Positions 9,798 to 18,915 of a DNA stretch of 64,000 bases are shown here, one piece after another; position 1 is the stretch's first letter; each line of letters opens with the position of its first letter. The translations under genes were made by a program, and so were the position numbers. The notes below the pieces were generated by a model that did not search any database, was not told where the DNA came from, and saw nothing but the letters and a program-made list of their open reading frames with translations. The stretch spans positions 1-64,000 of the forward strand of contig NZ_AAXY01000007.1 of NCBI RefSeq assembly GCF_000169375.1, read 5' to 3'. This DNA comes from Marinobacter sp. ELB17. GTDB taxonomy: Bacteria; Pseudomonadota; Gammaproteobacteria; Pseudomonadales; Oleiphilaceae.

Positions 9798-11078
9798 ATG
9801 ACGCACTCCGAAACCCTGTTCGAACAGGCCCAGAAATACATTCCTGGTGGAGTTAACTCCCCGGTACGGGCTTTTCGCGGTGTTGGCGGTACGCCTATTT
9901 TTTTCAAGCGTGCCCAGGGCGCGTACCTTTATGATGAAGATGATCGTCGTTACATTGATTACATCGGCTCTTGGGGGCCAATGATTGTTGGCCACTCTGA
10001 CCCTCGTATCAGAGCCGCCCTGCACGCTCAGATTGATCTGGGCGTGGGATACGGCGCACCAACCGCCATCGAAACCGAGATGGCCAAGAAAGTGTGCGAA
10101 CTGGTGCCGTCCATCGAACTGGTGCGCATGGTGAACTCCGGCACCGAAGCCACTATGAGCGCGCTGCGCCTGGCCCGCGGCTACACAGGCCGCGACAAAG
10201 TGGTCAAATTTGAGGGTTGCTACCACGGCCACGTTGATTCACTGCTAGTGAAAGCCGGTTCCGGCGCGCTGACCCTTGGCGTGCCTAATTCTCCTGGTGT
10301 ACCCGCTTGCCTGGCCGAACTCACCCTGACCCTGAACTTCAACGATATTGATGACGTGCGCGAAACCTTCCGCGCCATGGGCAACGAGATCGCGGCCATT
10401 ATTGTAGAGCCGGTAGCCGGCAACATGAACTGCATTCCACCGGTTCCGGGGTTTCTGGAAGGCCTGCGCGAGATCTGCGACGAATACGGCACAGTGTTGA
10501 TCTTTGACGAAGTGATGACCGGTTTCCGGGTGTCACTGGGCGGCGCCCAGGGTTTGTTCGGCGTAACCCCAGACCTGACGGCGCTGGGCAAAGTGATCGG
10601 TGGCGGCTTACCGGTAGGTGCTTTCGGCGGCAAACGCGAAATCATGGAACACATTGCGCCTTTGGGCCCGGTTTACCAAGCGGGCACTTTGAGCGGTAAT
10701 CCGCTGGCGATGACCGCTGGCCTGGCCACACTGAACGCGATTTCCGAACCTGGATTTCACGACGCACTGACCCTTAAGACTGAAAAAATCTGCGCTGGCC
10801 TGAAGGCAGCAGCCGACGAGGCGGGTATTCCGCTGGCGGTACAAGGTGCCGGTGCCATGTTCGGTTTCTTCTTCAGCAAAGAATCGTCCGTCACTCGCTT
10901 TGACCAAGTGATGGAGTGCGATATCGAACGCTTCAAGAAGTTTTTTCAGGGCATGCTGGCCGAAGGCATTTACCTGGCGCCGTCGGCTTTTGAAGCCGGC
11001 TTTACCAGCGCCGCCATTTCCGATGAGAACATCGAGTTCACTCTGAACGCAGCACGCAAAGTATTTGCAACGCTTTAA
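9798..11078 (+). CDS. hemL: Glutamate-1-semialdehyde 2,1-aminomutase
   Basis: PLP enzyme that forms 5-aminolevulinate in the C5 heme pathway. From ATG 9798 (ACAGGAG upstream) the protein is 426 residues and begins [26 protein letters not shown], the family hallmark. The reading frame is open further upstream, but those codons lie inside thiE. The PLP lysine is in [17 protein letters not shown] (about residue 264), and [10 protein letters not shown] supplies the cofactor-binding Asp. It is the last gene of the run and is followed by a strong terminator. Confidence 0.97.
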   Translation: MTHSETLFEQAQKYIPGGVNSPVRAFRGVGGTPIFFKRAQGAYLYDEDDRRYIDYIGSWGPMIVGHSDPRIRAALHAQIDLGVGYGAPTAIETEMAKKVCELVPSIELVRMVNSGTEATMSALRLARGYTGRDKVVKFEGCYHGHVDSLLVKAGSGALTLGVPNSPGVPACLAELTLTLNFNDIDDVRETFRAMGNEIAAIIVEPVAGNMNCIPPVPGFLEGLREICDEYGTVLIFDEVMTGFRVSLGGAQGLFGVTPDLTALGKVIGGGLPVGAFGGKREIMEHIAPLGPVYQAGTLSGNPLAMTAGLATLNAISEPGFHDALTLKTEKICAGLKAAADEAGIPLAVQGAGAMFGFFFSKESSVTRFDQVMECDIERFKKFFQGMLAEGIYLAPSAFEAGFTSAAISDENIEFTLNAARKVFATL

Positions 11079-11102
11079 AATGTTGTGACAACGTTGCCCC
11101 AA

Positions 11103-11139
11103 GCAAAAAGGCCACGGCTAAACGCCATGGCCTTTTTGC
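11103..11139 (+). terminator. Rho-independent terminator after hemL
   Basis: AAAAAGGCC-ac-GGC-taaac-GCC-at-GGCCTTTTT forms a strong stem with a T run 25 bp past the hemL stop. The A run on the left arm makes it potentially bidirectional, serving the convergent lipoprotein/mrcB transcript too. Confidence 0.88.
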
Positions 11140-11177
11140 TGCCCGCAGTTCTTTTTTGGGCGACCATTTTGCCTGAA

Positions 11178-11762
11178 TTACAGCCGCGCGGCGCGGCTTT
11201 CGGCCTGCCGCGCACCAGCCACATTGCCCCGAGCTCTGCGAATATCGGCCAACAGTAACCAGCCTGAACGCTGCAGGCGCTCATCACGCCCCGCCAGCGA
11301 CAGCCCCTTAAGGGTAAACTGTTCAGCGCTGCCAAGCTGGCCTGTCATCACGTAAGCTTCGGACAGTTTGAAATACACCGCCGCAGACCTCGGTGCAATG
11401 CGCTGCGCCCGTTCCAGGCGGGTAATCGCCGCAGCCCCATTACCCTGCGCCATCAGGGTATCGGCCTCTTTTACCAGGCCCGCTGCCGCAGCAGGCATCT
11501 GATCACCGGATTCGCGGTACCCGGGCACGCCTGTTTGCTGTTGTGCTTTTTGTTCAGGCGGCTGTTCGCTTTTGCGCCATACCTGCGGTTCATCGGCTGG
11601 CTTGGCGGCGCCGTCGGTCAGTGGCGGTTTGGGCGCCTGCGGACGCTCTCCGGCAGGCACGTAAATACCATCACCTGGTCCGCTGGCACAGCCCGCCAGT
11701 AACAAAACGGCACAAACAACTGCGCTGCGAAACACTTGTGCTCTCATCTGCACTCTCATCAT
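11178..11762 (-). CDS. TPR-type outer-membrane lipoprotein paired with PBP1b
   Basis: Predicted lipoprotein. The signal peptide ends in the lipobox LLLAGC at about residues 20-25, followed by a Pro/Gln-rich linker and a tetratricopeptide-like region (AAITRLERAQRIAPRSAAVYFKL) at about 105-180. Its start overlaps the mrcB stop by 4 bp, a classic coupling. The genomic pairing with a PBP1b gene suggests a role as an envelope partner or regulator of the synthase, but it is not a recognisable LpoB. That role is inference. Confidence 0.8.
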   Translation of the reverse strand: MMRVQMRAQVFRSAVVCAVLLLAGCASGPGDGIYVPAGERPQAPKPPLTDGAAKPADEPQVWRKSEQPPEQKAQQQTGVPGYRESGDQMPAAAAGLVKEADTLMAQGNGAAAITRLERAQRIAPRSAAVYFKLSEAYVMTGQLGSAEQFTLKGLSLAGRDERLQRSGWLLLADIRRARGNVAGARQAESRAARL

Positions 11763-14089
11763 TGAAACAATCCTTCAAACCAACCACGGATTTTTTGTGG
11801 CAGAGCGCCAGCACAGGTGATTGTCTGCTTTGGCTCGCTGCCGATGATAAACGGCATTAGGCGCGCATTCTCGCATTGTTCATCGGTTAACGCCTGCTGT
11901 TGTACATTTACCCAATGGTATTGCACGCCGTCGGGTAATACCGGCGTGAAACTGTTTTGCGGCACCTGAGCCATAAACTTCGACCACACCGGCAAGGCTC
12001 CACTGGCCCCAGTTAACGGGGTAGCGCCGTTGTCGTCTCGCCCTACCCAGACGACCGCCAGCAAGTCGCCGCTAAAGCCGGCGAACCATGCATCGCGGCC
12101 GTCATCAGTGGTGCCTGTCTTACCGGCCAACGCCAAAGCGCGGGGTACAGTGTTATAGGCCGAGCGGCCCGTGCCCTCTTGCATGGTTTCCTGCATAGCG
12201 TATTGCAGCAGATGCACTGCGGCCGGGTCGGCCACCTGGTTCACCTGCAAACTGTAGCGACTAAGCGGTTCGCCGCCCGCCTCGGTCACTTCTCGAATGG
12301 TGCGTAGGGGGGTGTTAAACCCTGACGTCGCCAGGCCCTGGTATATCTGCGCCACATTCACCGGCGTCATCGCTACAGCGCCCAACAGCATAGACGGATA
12401 GTCAGAAATAGCCGAGTCGGTGCCAAACGCCTGCAGCGTGGATTTCACCTCGGCCAACCCAATGTCCAGACCCACCCGAACCACCGGCAGGTTATAGGAT
12501 TTAGACAACGCCTGATGCAAGGGTACTTCGCCCCGTTCCAGACCGTCGTAGTTTTTTGGCTGCCATACCGTGCCATTCTCGAATTTCAGGGTGAAGCGTG
12601 TGTCCTGCAACGGCGTAATCAGCGTGTAACGCTGCGGCTGCGACAACGCGGCCAGGTACACAAAGGGCTTCACCAATGAACCAATCTGGCGGCTGGCATC
12701 CAGTGCTCGATTAAAACCGGCGTAACGCGGGTCACGCCCGCCGACCAGAGCCAGCACTTCGCCGCTGTCTTTCGCCGTCACCACCAACGCCGACTCCAGC
12801 GCTTTGTCGCCCAAGCGTGCCAGCGTTTCCGTTACAGCCTTCTCAGCAGCCACTTGCATAGCAGGGTTAAGGGTTGTGAAAACTCGCAGGCCTTCGCTGC
12901 GTAAGTCCTCTTCTTTGTAATCCCGCGCCAGGTGGCGGCGAACCAGGTCGATATAAGCCGGATAGCGATTCTGTGAAAAAGAAGCTTTGTCACTCACGCC
13001 CAAAGGCAAAGACCGTGCACGCTGCGCGTCGGCTTCACCCAACAGGCCTGCCTGCTGCATTTGGTCCAGCACCAGGTTGCGCCTTGCCGTGGCACGTTGC
13101 GGATGGCGACGAGGGTTGTAATAACTGGGCCCCTTGACCATGCCAACCAGCAGCGCCAATTGGTGGGGCAGCAAATCCTCTAATGCCTCGGCAAAATAGA
13201 ACTGGCTGGCCAGACCAAAACCGTGAATGCTGCGTGTCCCCGCCTGGCCCAGATACACCTCGTTAAGATAGGTCTCCAGAATGTCGCTCTTGCTGTAGTG
13301 CAGTTCCAGCAGAATCGACATCAAAGCCTCGTTACCCTTGCGCAGCAGGGTTTGCTCGCGGGTCAGAAAAAAGTTTTTCACCAGCTGCTGGGTGAGCGTA
13401 CTACCACCCTGAACAATACCGCCTGCACGAACGTTTGCCAGCATGGCGCGGGCAATCGACAGCGGCGCAATACCGTGGTGGTCATAAAAACGGCGGTCTT
13501 CCACCGCCATCAGCGCAGCCGGCAGCAACTCTGGCAATTTATCCAGCTGTACTAAAATTCGGTCTTCTTGATGCGCCGGATAAATACCACCAATCTGCGC
13601 CGGTTCCAGACGCACAATCGCGCTATCCGGGCCTTTAACAACCTGTAAGTTCTGAACCTGGTCACCCGCTATACTCAGAGCCAAGTGCCGCCGCGGCTCT
13701 TTGCCATCTGGGAAATCAAAGCCGCGACTGCTGATCAGAAAGCGCCCGCCGCTGCGCTGATAACTGCCCGAGCGTGAACCATCGCCTTTGTGGAAGCCCG
13801 CCAGTGCCAACTCCTGCTCTAGCGCAGCGGCACTTACCGGAGCACCGCTGTAAAGTTCCAGCGGCCGGGCATAAACCCGCGATGGCACCTCGAAGCGGCG
13901 ACCCTCAAAGCGCGATGTGACCTGCGCATCCAGATACACCATCCAGCCCGCCAGCAAGAACAGGCCAAGCAGTGCCAGACGCAGTAAAATACGCCAGAAA
14001 CCCTTGCGGCGGGACTGTACGGCGGCGAGCTGTTTACGGGGAGCCGGTTTTTTGCGACCGGGCTTGCGGGTCTTATCGGTATTTTTCAT
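11759..14089 (-). CDS. mrcB: Penicillin-binding protein 1B (bifunctional class A PBP)
   Basis: Inner-membrane peptidoglycan synthase of 776 residues. A short basic cytoplasmic tail and one membrane segment (about 33-50) precede a UB2H-like region. The glycosyltransferase domain carries EDRRFYDHHG (catalytic Glu near 193) and GGSTLTQQLVKN. The transpeptidase domain has SLVKPF (SxxK), SKSYN (SxN-type) and KTGTT. All catalytic motifs are intact. The downstream lipoprotein gene overlaps by 4 bp. Confidence 0.97.
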   Translation of the reverse strand: MKNTDKTRKPGRKKPAPRKQLAAVQSRRKGFWRILLRLALLGLFLLAGWMVYLDAQVTSRFEGRRFEVPSRVYARPLELYSGAPVSAAALEQELALAGFHKGDGSRSGSYQRSGGRFLISSRGFDFPDGKEPRRHLALSIAGDQVQNLQVVKGPDSAIVRLEPAQIGGIYPAHQEDRILVQLDKLPELLPAALMAVEDRRFYDHHGIAPLSIARAMLANVRAGGIVQGGSTLTQQLVKNFFLTREQTLLRKGNEALMSILLELHYSKSDILETYLNEVYLGQAGTRSIHGFGLASQFYFAEALEDLLPHQLALLVGMVKGPSYYNPRRHPQRATARRNLVLDQMQQAGLLGEADAQRARSLPLGVSDKASFSQNRYPAYIDLVRRHLARDYKEEDLRSEGLRVFTTLNPAMQVAAEKAVTETLARLGDKALESALVVTAKDSGEVLALVGGRDPRYAGFNRALDASRQIGSLVKPFVYLAALSQPQRYTLITPLQDTRFTLKFENGTVWQPKNYDGLERGEVPLHQALSKSYNLPVVRVGLDIGLAEVKSTLQAFGTDSAISDYPSMLLGAVAMTPVNVAQIYQGLATSGFNTPLRTIREVTEAGGEPLSRYSLQVNQVADPAAVHLLQYAMQETMQEGTGRSAYNTVPRALALAGKTGTTDDGRDAWFAGFSGDLLAVVWVGRDDNGATPLTGASGALPVWSKFMAQVPQNSFTPVLPDGVQYHWVNVQQQALTDEQCENARLMPFIIGSEPKQTITCAGALPQKIRGWFEGLFQ

Positions 14090-14282
14090 GGCGGCAGTAT
14101 AACGAACGCTCTGATGTCTGGTGTGACTAATTGGTAAGCCTACTGACCTTCTGGGGGACTTGCGAATTAGCCAGACAATACACTAGCCTTCGCAGCAGGC
14201 CAGTTGTGTGTTATTTCCGTAATCTAGCCATTATGATGTCACATAGACAATTAATGGGTTCAAGCAACACGAGGAAAACACT

Positions 14283-15860
14283 TTGAGCGATTCGCCTGCG
14301 AACACACTGGTTCAAGCTTTACAAAATCCGGCTTTGTACGACCATCCGGTTCACCAGTTTCAGGTTATCGAAACTCACATTTCCCAGGTTCTTCTGACCG
14401 GTGAGTTTGCCTACAAAATCAAGAAGCCGATGAATTTTGGCTTCCTCGACTTTTCCACCTTGCCGCAGCGCAAGCATTTCTGCGAAGAAGAGCTGCGGCT
14501 GAACCGGCGCCTGGCAGCGCCTTTGTATCTGCAAGTTATCCCCATTACCGGCACGCCACAAAATCCGGTGTTGGGTGGCAGCGGGGAAGCCTTTGAGTAC
14601 GTTTTGAAAATGCGCCAGTTCCGCCAGGACGATTTGTTCGATCGCCAGCAGGAACGGGGCGAACTGGAGCCGGGCCGCCTGGCGACACTGGCCCAACAAG
14701 CAGCGAAGTTTCACGACAGCCTGCCGCCGGTTGATCCCTCCAGCCCGCTGGGAGCCCCCGACGCGGTCTACGCCGCCATGCAGGAGAATTTCGACCAGAT
14801 TCGGCCGCTGCTGAGCGATGCCAGCCAGCTTGCACAGCTGGACAATCTGGAAATCTGGACCCGCACCACCTTCGAGCGCCATCAGCCACTGATTGCTGCA
14901 CGCCACCAACAAGGCCTGGTGCGTGAATGCCATGGCGATCTGCATCTGGCGAACATCACTCTGTATAACGATCAGGTAACGGTGTTCGACTGCATCGAGT
15001 TCAACGAGCCGTTCCGCTGGATTGACGTTATTAACGATCTAGCATTCCTGCTGATGGACCTGGAATCCCGGGGCGAAACCGCCAAAGCCAACTTGGTGTT
15101 GAACACCTACCTGGAATATCGCGATGATTTTGAGGCGCTGCCTCTGCTGCCGCTTTACAAGGCTTACCGGGCAATAGTGCGAGCGAAAATTGCGCTGTTC
15201 ACTATGGGTAATCCGTCCTTGGGCGACAGTGAAAAAGAAGAGCTGATGCAGCGTTATAACGCTTACGCTCAGCTTGCAGAAGATTACAGCAGCATTCCTA
15301 ACCGCTACTTTATTGCCACCGTCGGCTTATCCGCAAGTGGCAAAACCTGTGTCAGTGCCGCTTTGGCTGGCGAACTGGGTCTTATTCGGCTGCGATCGGA
15401 CGTTGAACGCAAACGTCTGCATGGGCTGGCGCCGCTGGACGGCAGTCAGTCGCCTACCGGGGGCAACCTGTACTCCGTCGAAGCCAACACAAAGACTTAT
15501 GAACGCTTGGCGAAGCTTGCCAGCAGCCTGCTTGCTGCGGGCTTCCCGGTTATAGCCGACACTGCCTGTCTGAAAGAACAGGAGCGCGCGCTGTTTGCCG
15601 CTGTTGCGGAAAGCCAGGGAGTGCCCTTTGCGCTGATTCACTGCGAAGCACCAGAGGGGCTGCGAAAAGAATGGGTACGCAAACGCAAAGGCGACGCCTC
15701 GGAAGCCACAGAAGAATTGCTGGATGCCCAGAAAGACTGGTTTGAACCTCTGACAGCTGAAGAAAAAATCTATACCGCCCATCTTCGTACCGATCAGGAA
15801 CATGTGGCAGAAGCCGTTGCAGACCGAATTCGACAGCATTTTGGGCTTCTCCCCAGGTAA
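14283..15860 (+). CDS. Fused aminoglycoside-phosphotransferase-like / P-loop kinase protein
   Basis: 525-residue two-domain protein of unknown substrate. The N-terminal half (about 1-330) resembles aminoglycoside/choline kinase folds, with the catalytic-loop-like CHGDLHLANITL and metal-binding FDCIEF. The C-terminal half (about 345-525) is a P-loop kinase with Walker A GLSASGKT. The domain order is known from annotated 'bifunctional aminoglycoside phosphotransferase/ATP-binding protein' families. It is not evidence for drug resistance. The start is TTG 14283 with GAGGA about 8 nt upstream. Confidence 0.85.
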   Translation: MSDSPANTLVQALQNPALYDHPVHQFQVIETHISQVLLTGEFAYKIKKPMNFGFLDFSTLPQRKHFCEEELRLNRRLAAPLYLQVIPITGTPQNPVLGGSGEAFEYVLKMRQFRQDDLFDRQQERGELEPGRLATLAQQAAKFHDSLPPVDPSSPLGAPDAVYAAMQENFDQIRPLLSDASQLAQLDNLEIWTRTTFERHQPLIAARHQQGLVRECHGDLHLANITLYNDQVTVFDCIEFNEPFRWIDVINDLAFLLMDLESRGETAKANLVLNTYLEYRDDFEALPLLPLYKAYRAIVRAKIALFTMGNPSLGDSEKEELMQRYNAYAQLAEDYSSIPNRYFIATVGLSASGKTCVSAALAGELGLIRLRSDVERKRLHGLAPLDGSQSPTGGNLYSVEANTKTYERLAKLASSLLAAGFPVIADTACLKEQERALFAAVAESQGVPFALIHCEAPEGLRKEWVRKRKGDASEATEELLDAQKDWFEPLTAEEKIYTAHLRTDQEHVAEAVADRIRQHFGLLPR

Positions 15861-15943
15861 GTTCCTGGAGCTACCAGGGCCAAAACGGACTGGATGAACG
15901 ATGCTCGTTATAGAACCGGAACAGAACGCTATAAGGAAACATC

Positions 15944-16300
15944 ATGCAAACCGACGCCGTGCATCATATTAAAGACCCGCTCTACGAAACGCTTCGCACG
16001 GAGGATATTAGCGCCTTCAATGCCAAAAAATTAACCCGGGGCGACCTGCCCAGTTTTTCTCATGGGGATTTCAGAGGGCTGGATTTGCGTGGCATGGATG
16101 CCACAGGGCTCGACATGAGCCACGCCTATTTTCGAGGCGCGGACCTGAGGGGTATAGATTTCAGTCACTCAAACCTGGAAGGAGCCAGTATTGCGGGTGC
16201 CAAGATTTCCGGTAGCTTCTTTCCTGACCGGCTTCAAGCCGATGAGATCTTGATGTCTCTGAACCACGGCACGCGAATGCGGTACAGCACAGGCACGTGA
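15944..16300 (+). CDS. Small pentapeptide-repeat protein
   Basis: 118-residue protein with a short run of A(D/N)LXX-type pentapeptides at about 43-85 (FRGLDLRGMDATGLDMSHA, FRGADLRGIDFSHSNLEGA). These should form a short right-handed quadrilateral beta helix. With about eight repeats it is much shorter than Qnr-type gyrase protectors, and no target can be assigned. AAGGAA precedes the ATG. It converges on sfsA. Confidence 0.82.
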   Translation: MQTDAVHHIKDPLYETLRTEDISAFNAKKLTRGDLPSFSHGDFRGLDLRGMDATGLDMSHAYFRGADLRGIDFSHSNLEGASIAGAKISGSFFPDRLQADEILMSLNHGTRMRYSTGT

Positions 16301-16342
16301 CAAACAGGCAAATGAAGCTGGACTGTTGAACTGAACCGGACA

Positions 16343-17074
16343 TCAGACTTCGAGAATAACCGGCACCGGTTCGGTTAGATTCATCTCGCCGGACGGGCTG
16401 CCGTCATCGTTGGCCAGGTTTGCCCGGTAGGCCATGATCTCTACGCCTGCATCACGGGCTTGTCGCAGCAGCTGGCCGTAATGCTGGTCTATGTGATCTG
16501 CCGGCCGCACCGTTTCGATAGCCGTGTGATTCACCACAAAAAACAGCACCGCACGATCACCCAGCGCAACCTGAGCCATAAGCTCTCGCAAGTGCTTTTG
16601 CCCGCGGGTTGTCACGGCGTCTGGAAAAAAGCCCTGGCCGTTGTCCTCAAGCGTTACGTTTTTCACTTCCACCCAGGCATCCGGCTTCGCTTCATGCCCG
16701 GAAAGCAACAGATCAATTCGGCTTTTTTCTTCGCCATATTTTACTTCTGGGCGGCAATGGCTATATCCAGTCAGCTCACTGATACGGCCCGCTTCAATCG
16801 CCTCGCGGGCCTGGGAGTTCGGTCTTGCCGTATTTATACAGGCCAGGGTGCCAGGAACCGTTTCAACAAGTTCCCAGGTATACGGCAACTTGCGCGCAGG
16901 GTTATCGCTGCGGCTCAGCCACACCCTTCCATCCGCCGGTTGACAGCCCAGCATGCTGCCGGTGTTCGGGCAATGTGCGGTCACTTCGCTGCCATCGGCC
17001 AGTCGCACATCGGCCAAAAAGCGTTTGTAGCGGCGATTAAGCCGCCCCTCCAGTAACGGTTGTTCAAACTTCAT
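16343..17074 (-). CDS. sfsA: SfsA-family sugar fermentation stimulation protein / putative nuclease
   Basis: 243-residue SfsA homologue beginning [23 protein letters not shown], with an OB-like N-terminal region and a PD-(D/E)XK-like C-terminal domain ([19 protein letters not shown]). The E. coli name reflects a maltose phenotype; the biochemical role is not settled. I chose ATG 17074, with GAGGT 7 nt upstream, over the longer open frame to 17122, whose extra Cys-rich leader has no family support. Confidence 0.93.
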   Translation of the reverse strand: MKFEQPLLEGRLNRRYKRFLADVRLADGSEVTAHCPNTGSMLGCQPADGRVWLSRSDNPARKLPYTWELVETVPGTLACINTARPNSQAREAIEAGRISELTGYSHCRPEVKYGEEKSRIDLLLSGHEAKPDAWVEVKNVTLEDNGQGFFPDAVTTRGQKHLRELMAQVALGDRAVLFFVVNHTAIETVRPADHIDQHYGQLLRQARDAGVEIMAYRANLANDDGSPSGEMNLTEPVPVILEV

Positions 17075-17167
17075 GCATACCTCTAAGTCATATGTATTGC
17101 AGCAAAGCTGGCACCTCCGCAACTTATCTGCTATTTTCCGCCAAATCCCGTTTTAGTGCGAATGCTT

Positions 17168-17173
17168 TATAAT
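17168..17173 (+). promoter_or_regulatory. Candidate -10 element upstream of dksA
   Basis: A perfect TATAAT lies 87 bp before the dksA ATG in the divergent sfsA/dksA gap. No convincing -35 is seen at 17 bp spacing, so this is only a candidate. Confidence 0.35.
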
Positions 17174-17259
17174 CCAGGTTTTATACCGCACAGCCACGGG
17201 GGCTGACGCGAAAGGAAGCAAAGCGTTCTTGTAGCAGTACTCACAAGAGGCCGGTTTCA

Positions 17260-17700
17260 ATGACCAATAAAACAGCCAATTCAAGCGAAAACTTCACCAA
17301 CTTCACTCCTTACGAAATGAAAAAAGGTGAAGAATACATGAGCGCGGACATGCTTGAACACTTCAAAGGCCTGCTACTGAAGTGGAAGCAAGAGCTGATG
17401 GAAGAAGTGGATCGCACCATGCACCACATGCAGGAAGATGCTGCCAACTACGCAGACCCCAGCGACAGAGCTACCCAAGAGGAAGAGTTCAGCTTGGAAC
17501 TGCGCACCCGTGACCGCGAGCGCAAACTGATTAAGAAGATCGACAAAACCGTTGATCGCATCGACAAAGACGATTACGGCTTCTGCGACCAGTGCGGTGT
17601 AGAAATAGGCGCCCGCCGGCTTGAAGCCCGGCCCACTGCCACACTGTGCATTGATTGCAAAACCCTGGCGGAAATCCGCGAGCGCCAGACCGGCATCTGA
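17260..17700 (+). CDS. dksA: RNA polymerase-binding transcription factor DksA
   Basis: Secondary-channel regulator acting with ppGpp in the stringent response. The 146-residue protein has the long coiled-coil region with the tip motif DPSDRATQEEE (about 67-77) and an intact C4 zinc finger, CDQCG and CIDCK. The same window encodes SpoT and the omega subunit, the other parts of this regulatory system. gluQ follows 57 bp downstream, the same pairing as in E. coli. Confidence 0.97.
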   Translation: MTNKTANSSENFTNFTPYEMKKGEEYMSADMLEHFKGLLLKWKQELMEEVDRTMHHMQEDAANYADPSDRATQEEEFSLELRTRDRERKLIKKIDKTVDRIDKDDYGFCDQCGVEIGARRLEARPTATLCIDCKTLAEIRERQTGI

Positions 17701-17757
17701 CCTGTCTACCAACCTGTCAAAACCGCGCCGGCTGCTATTGCACCGGCGTAATTTACC

Positions 17758-18666
17758 ATGACGCCTAACGTTTCCTACCGCGGCCGCTTCGCTCCATCGC
17801 CCACCGGCCCGCTGCACTTCGGCTCACTGGTGAGCGCGTTGGCCAGCTACCTGGAGGCAAAGCACCGCCAGGGCCAATGGCTGGTGCGCATTGAAGATCT
17901 GGACCCATTACGCCAACCAGTAGATGCGACACCCCGAATACTCCACAGCCTGAGCGCTCACGGCCTGATTGGCGATGAACCTGTGCGCTACCAATCCCAA
18001 CGCCATAGCGCTTACCGCGCCGCTGCTGAAACCCTGATGGAAACAGGGCACGCCTACTTTTGCCGCTGCTCACGCAAACAGCTGAAGGCCAACCAGGGTC
18101 AACACCCCAACCATTGCCGCAACCATTACCTCAACCCAAGTGTGTCCAACGAACACCCCTGGCCGCCCGGCGACTTCGCCCTGCGCTTTGCTTTGCGCAG
18201 CCAACGCTGCCGCTGGACCGACCAGCTGCTGGGTGAACAGCAACAGAGCCTGCAGGCAGAAACAGACGACCCGGTAATACTGCGTAAAGAAGGCTTCTAC
18301 GCTTATCAATTGGCAGTAGTGGTTGACGATATCGATCAAGCCATCAGCCACGTAGTGCGCGGTTCAGACCTGCGCACCATGACCGCCGCCCAGCACCAGA
18401 TGTTTCAGGCGCTGGGTGCCGTCGTGCCACAATTTTTGCACATTCCTGTGATACGCAACCAGCAAGGCCAAAAGCTGAGCAAACAGAACCACGCCCCGGC
18501 GCTGGACGACGCCAATGCCAGCGCAAATCTACTGGCCGCGCTGAACGCTTTAGGGCAGCAACCGCCAGCGCAACTGGCCCAGCAACCACCCTCCACCGTT
18601 CTTGCCTGGGCCCACGCCCACTGGCAGCGCAGCGCGATTCCTGTGCCAACCGCCCAGCACTGGTAG
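17758..18666 (+). CDS. gluQ: Glutamyl-Q tRNA(Asp) synthetase
   Basis: Truncated GluRS paralogue that glutamylates queuosine in tRNA-Asp. It has RGRFAPSPTGPLHFGSLVSA (HIGH-type motif) at the N-terminus, a Cys/His zinc region (FCRCSRK, HCRNHY) and QKLSKQN as the KMSKS-type loop. It lacks the anticodon-binding domain, and 302 residues is the family length. The dksA-gluQ linkage supports the call. Confidence 0.96.
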   Translation: MTPNVSYRGRFAPSPTGPLHFGSLVSALASYLEAKHRQGQWLVRIEDLDPLRQPVDATPRILHSLSAHGLIGDEPVRYQSQRHSAYRAAAETLMETGHAYFCRCSRKQLKANQGQHPNHCRNHYLNPSVSNEHPWPPGDFALRFALRSQRCRWTDQLLGEQQQSLQAETDDPVILRKEGFYAYQLAVVVDDIDQAISHVVRGSDLRTMTAAQHQMFQALGAVVPQFLHIPVIRNQQGQKLSKQNHAPALDDANASANLLAALNALGQQPPAQLAQQPPSTVLAWAHAHWQRSAIPVPTAQHW

Positions 18667-18738
18667 CCCGCCATTTCTGACAGCAGCGCCGCGATCGTGC
18701 TATAAAGCCATGAATCCACTGCGGCACGGTTACTCTAG

Positions 18739-18915
18739 ATGTATATCTATCGTCTGGTTTTTTTGCTGGTCCTGGCGATTTACGTCTTCTCTCCCAACAT
18801 CCTCGACTGGTGGATGTCGTCCGGCAATGCCTGGTACAGCCCGTATCTGATCTGGGCCGGACTGATTGCCATTGGCGTATGGTTGGAATGGCGGCGTGAT
18901 CCCAATGAATTTTAG
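18739..18915 (+). CDS. 58-residue membrane protein overlapping cbrA
   Basis: A short ORF encoding two hydrophobic segments (MYIYRLVFLLVLAIYVFSP and YLIWAGLIAIGVW) separated by a Trp-rich loop, ending RRDPNEF. Its stop lies inside the first codons of cbrA (11-bp overlap), so translation is probably coupled. Pseudomonas has a similar tiny ORF (PA4724.1) between gluQ and cbrA, which supports reality by position. Function is unknown; an accessory role for the CbrA membrane domain is speculation. Confidence 0.75.
   Translation: MYIYRLVFLLVLAIYVFSPNILDWWMSSGNAWYSPYLIWAGLIAIGVWLEWRRDPNEF

Noticed and set aside
14283..15860. Aminoglycoside resistance gene
   Set aside because: The kinase-like half is a general fold fused to a P-loop domain in a housekeeping context; nothing points to drug modification.
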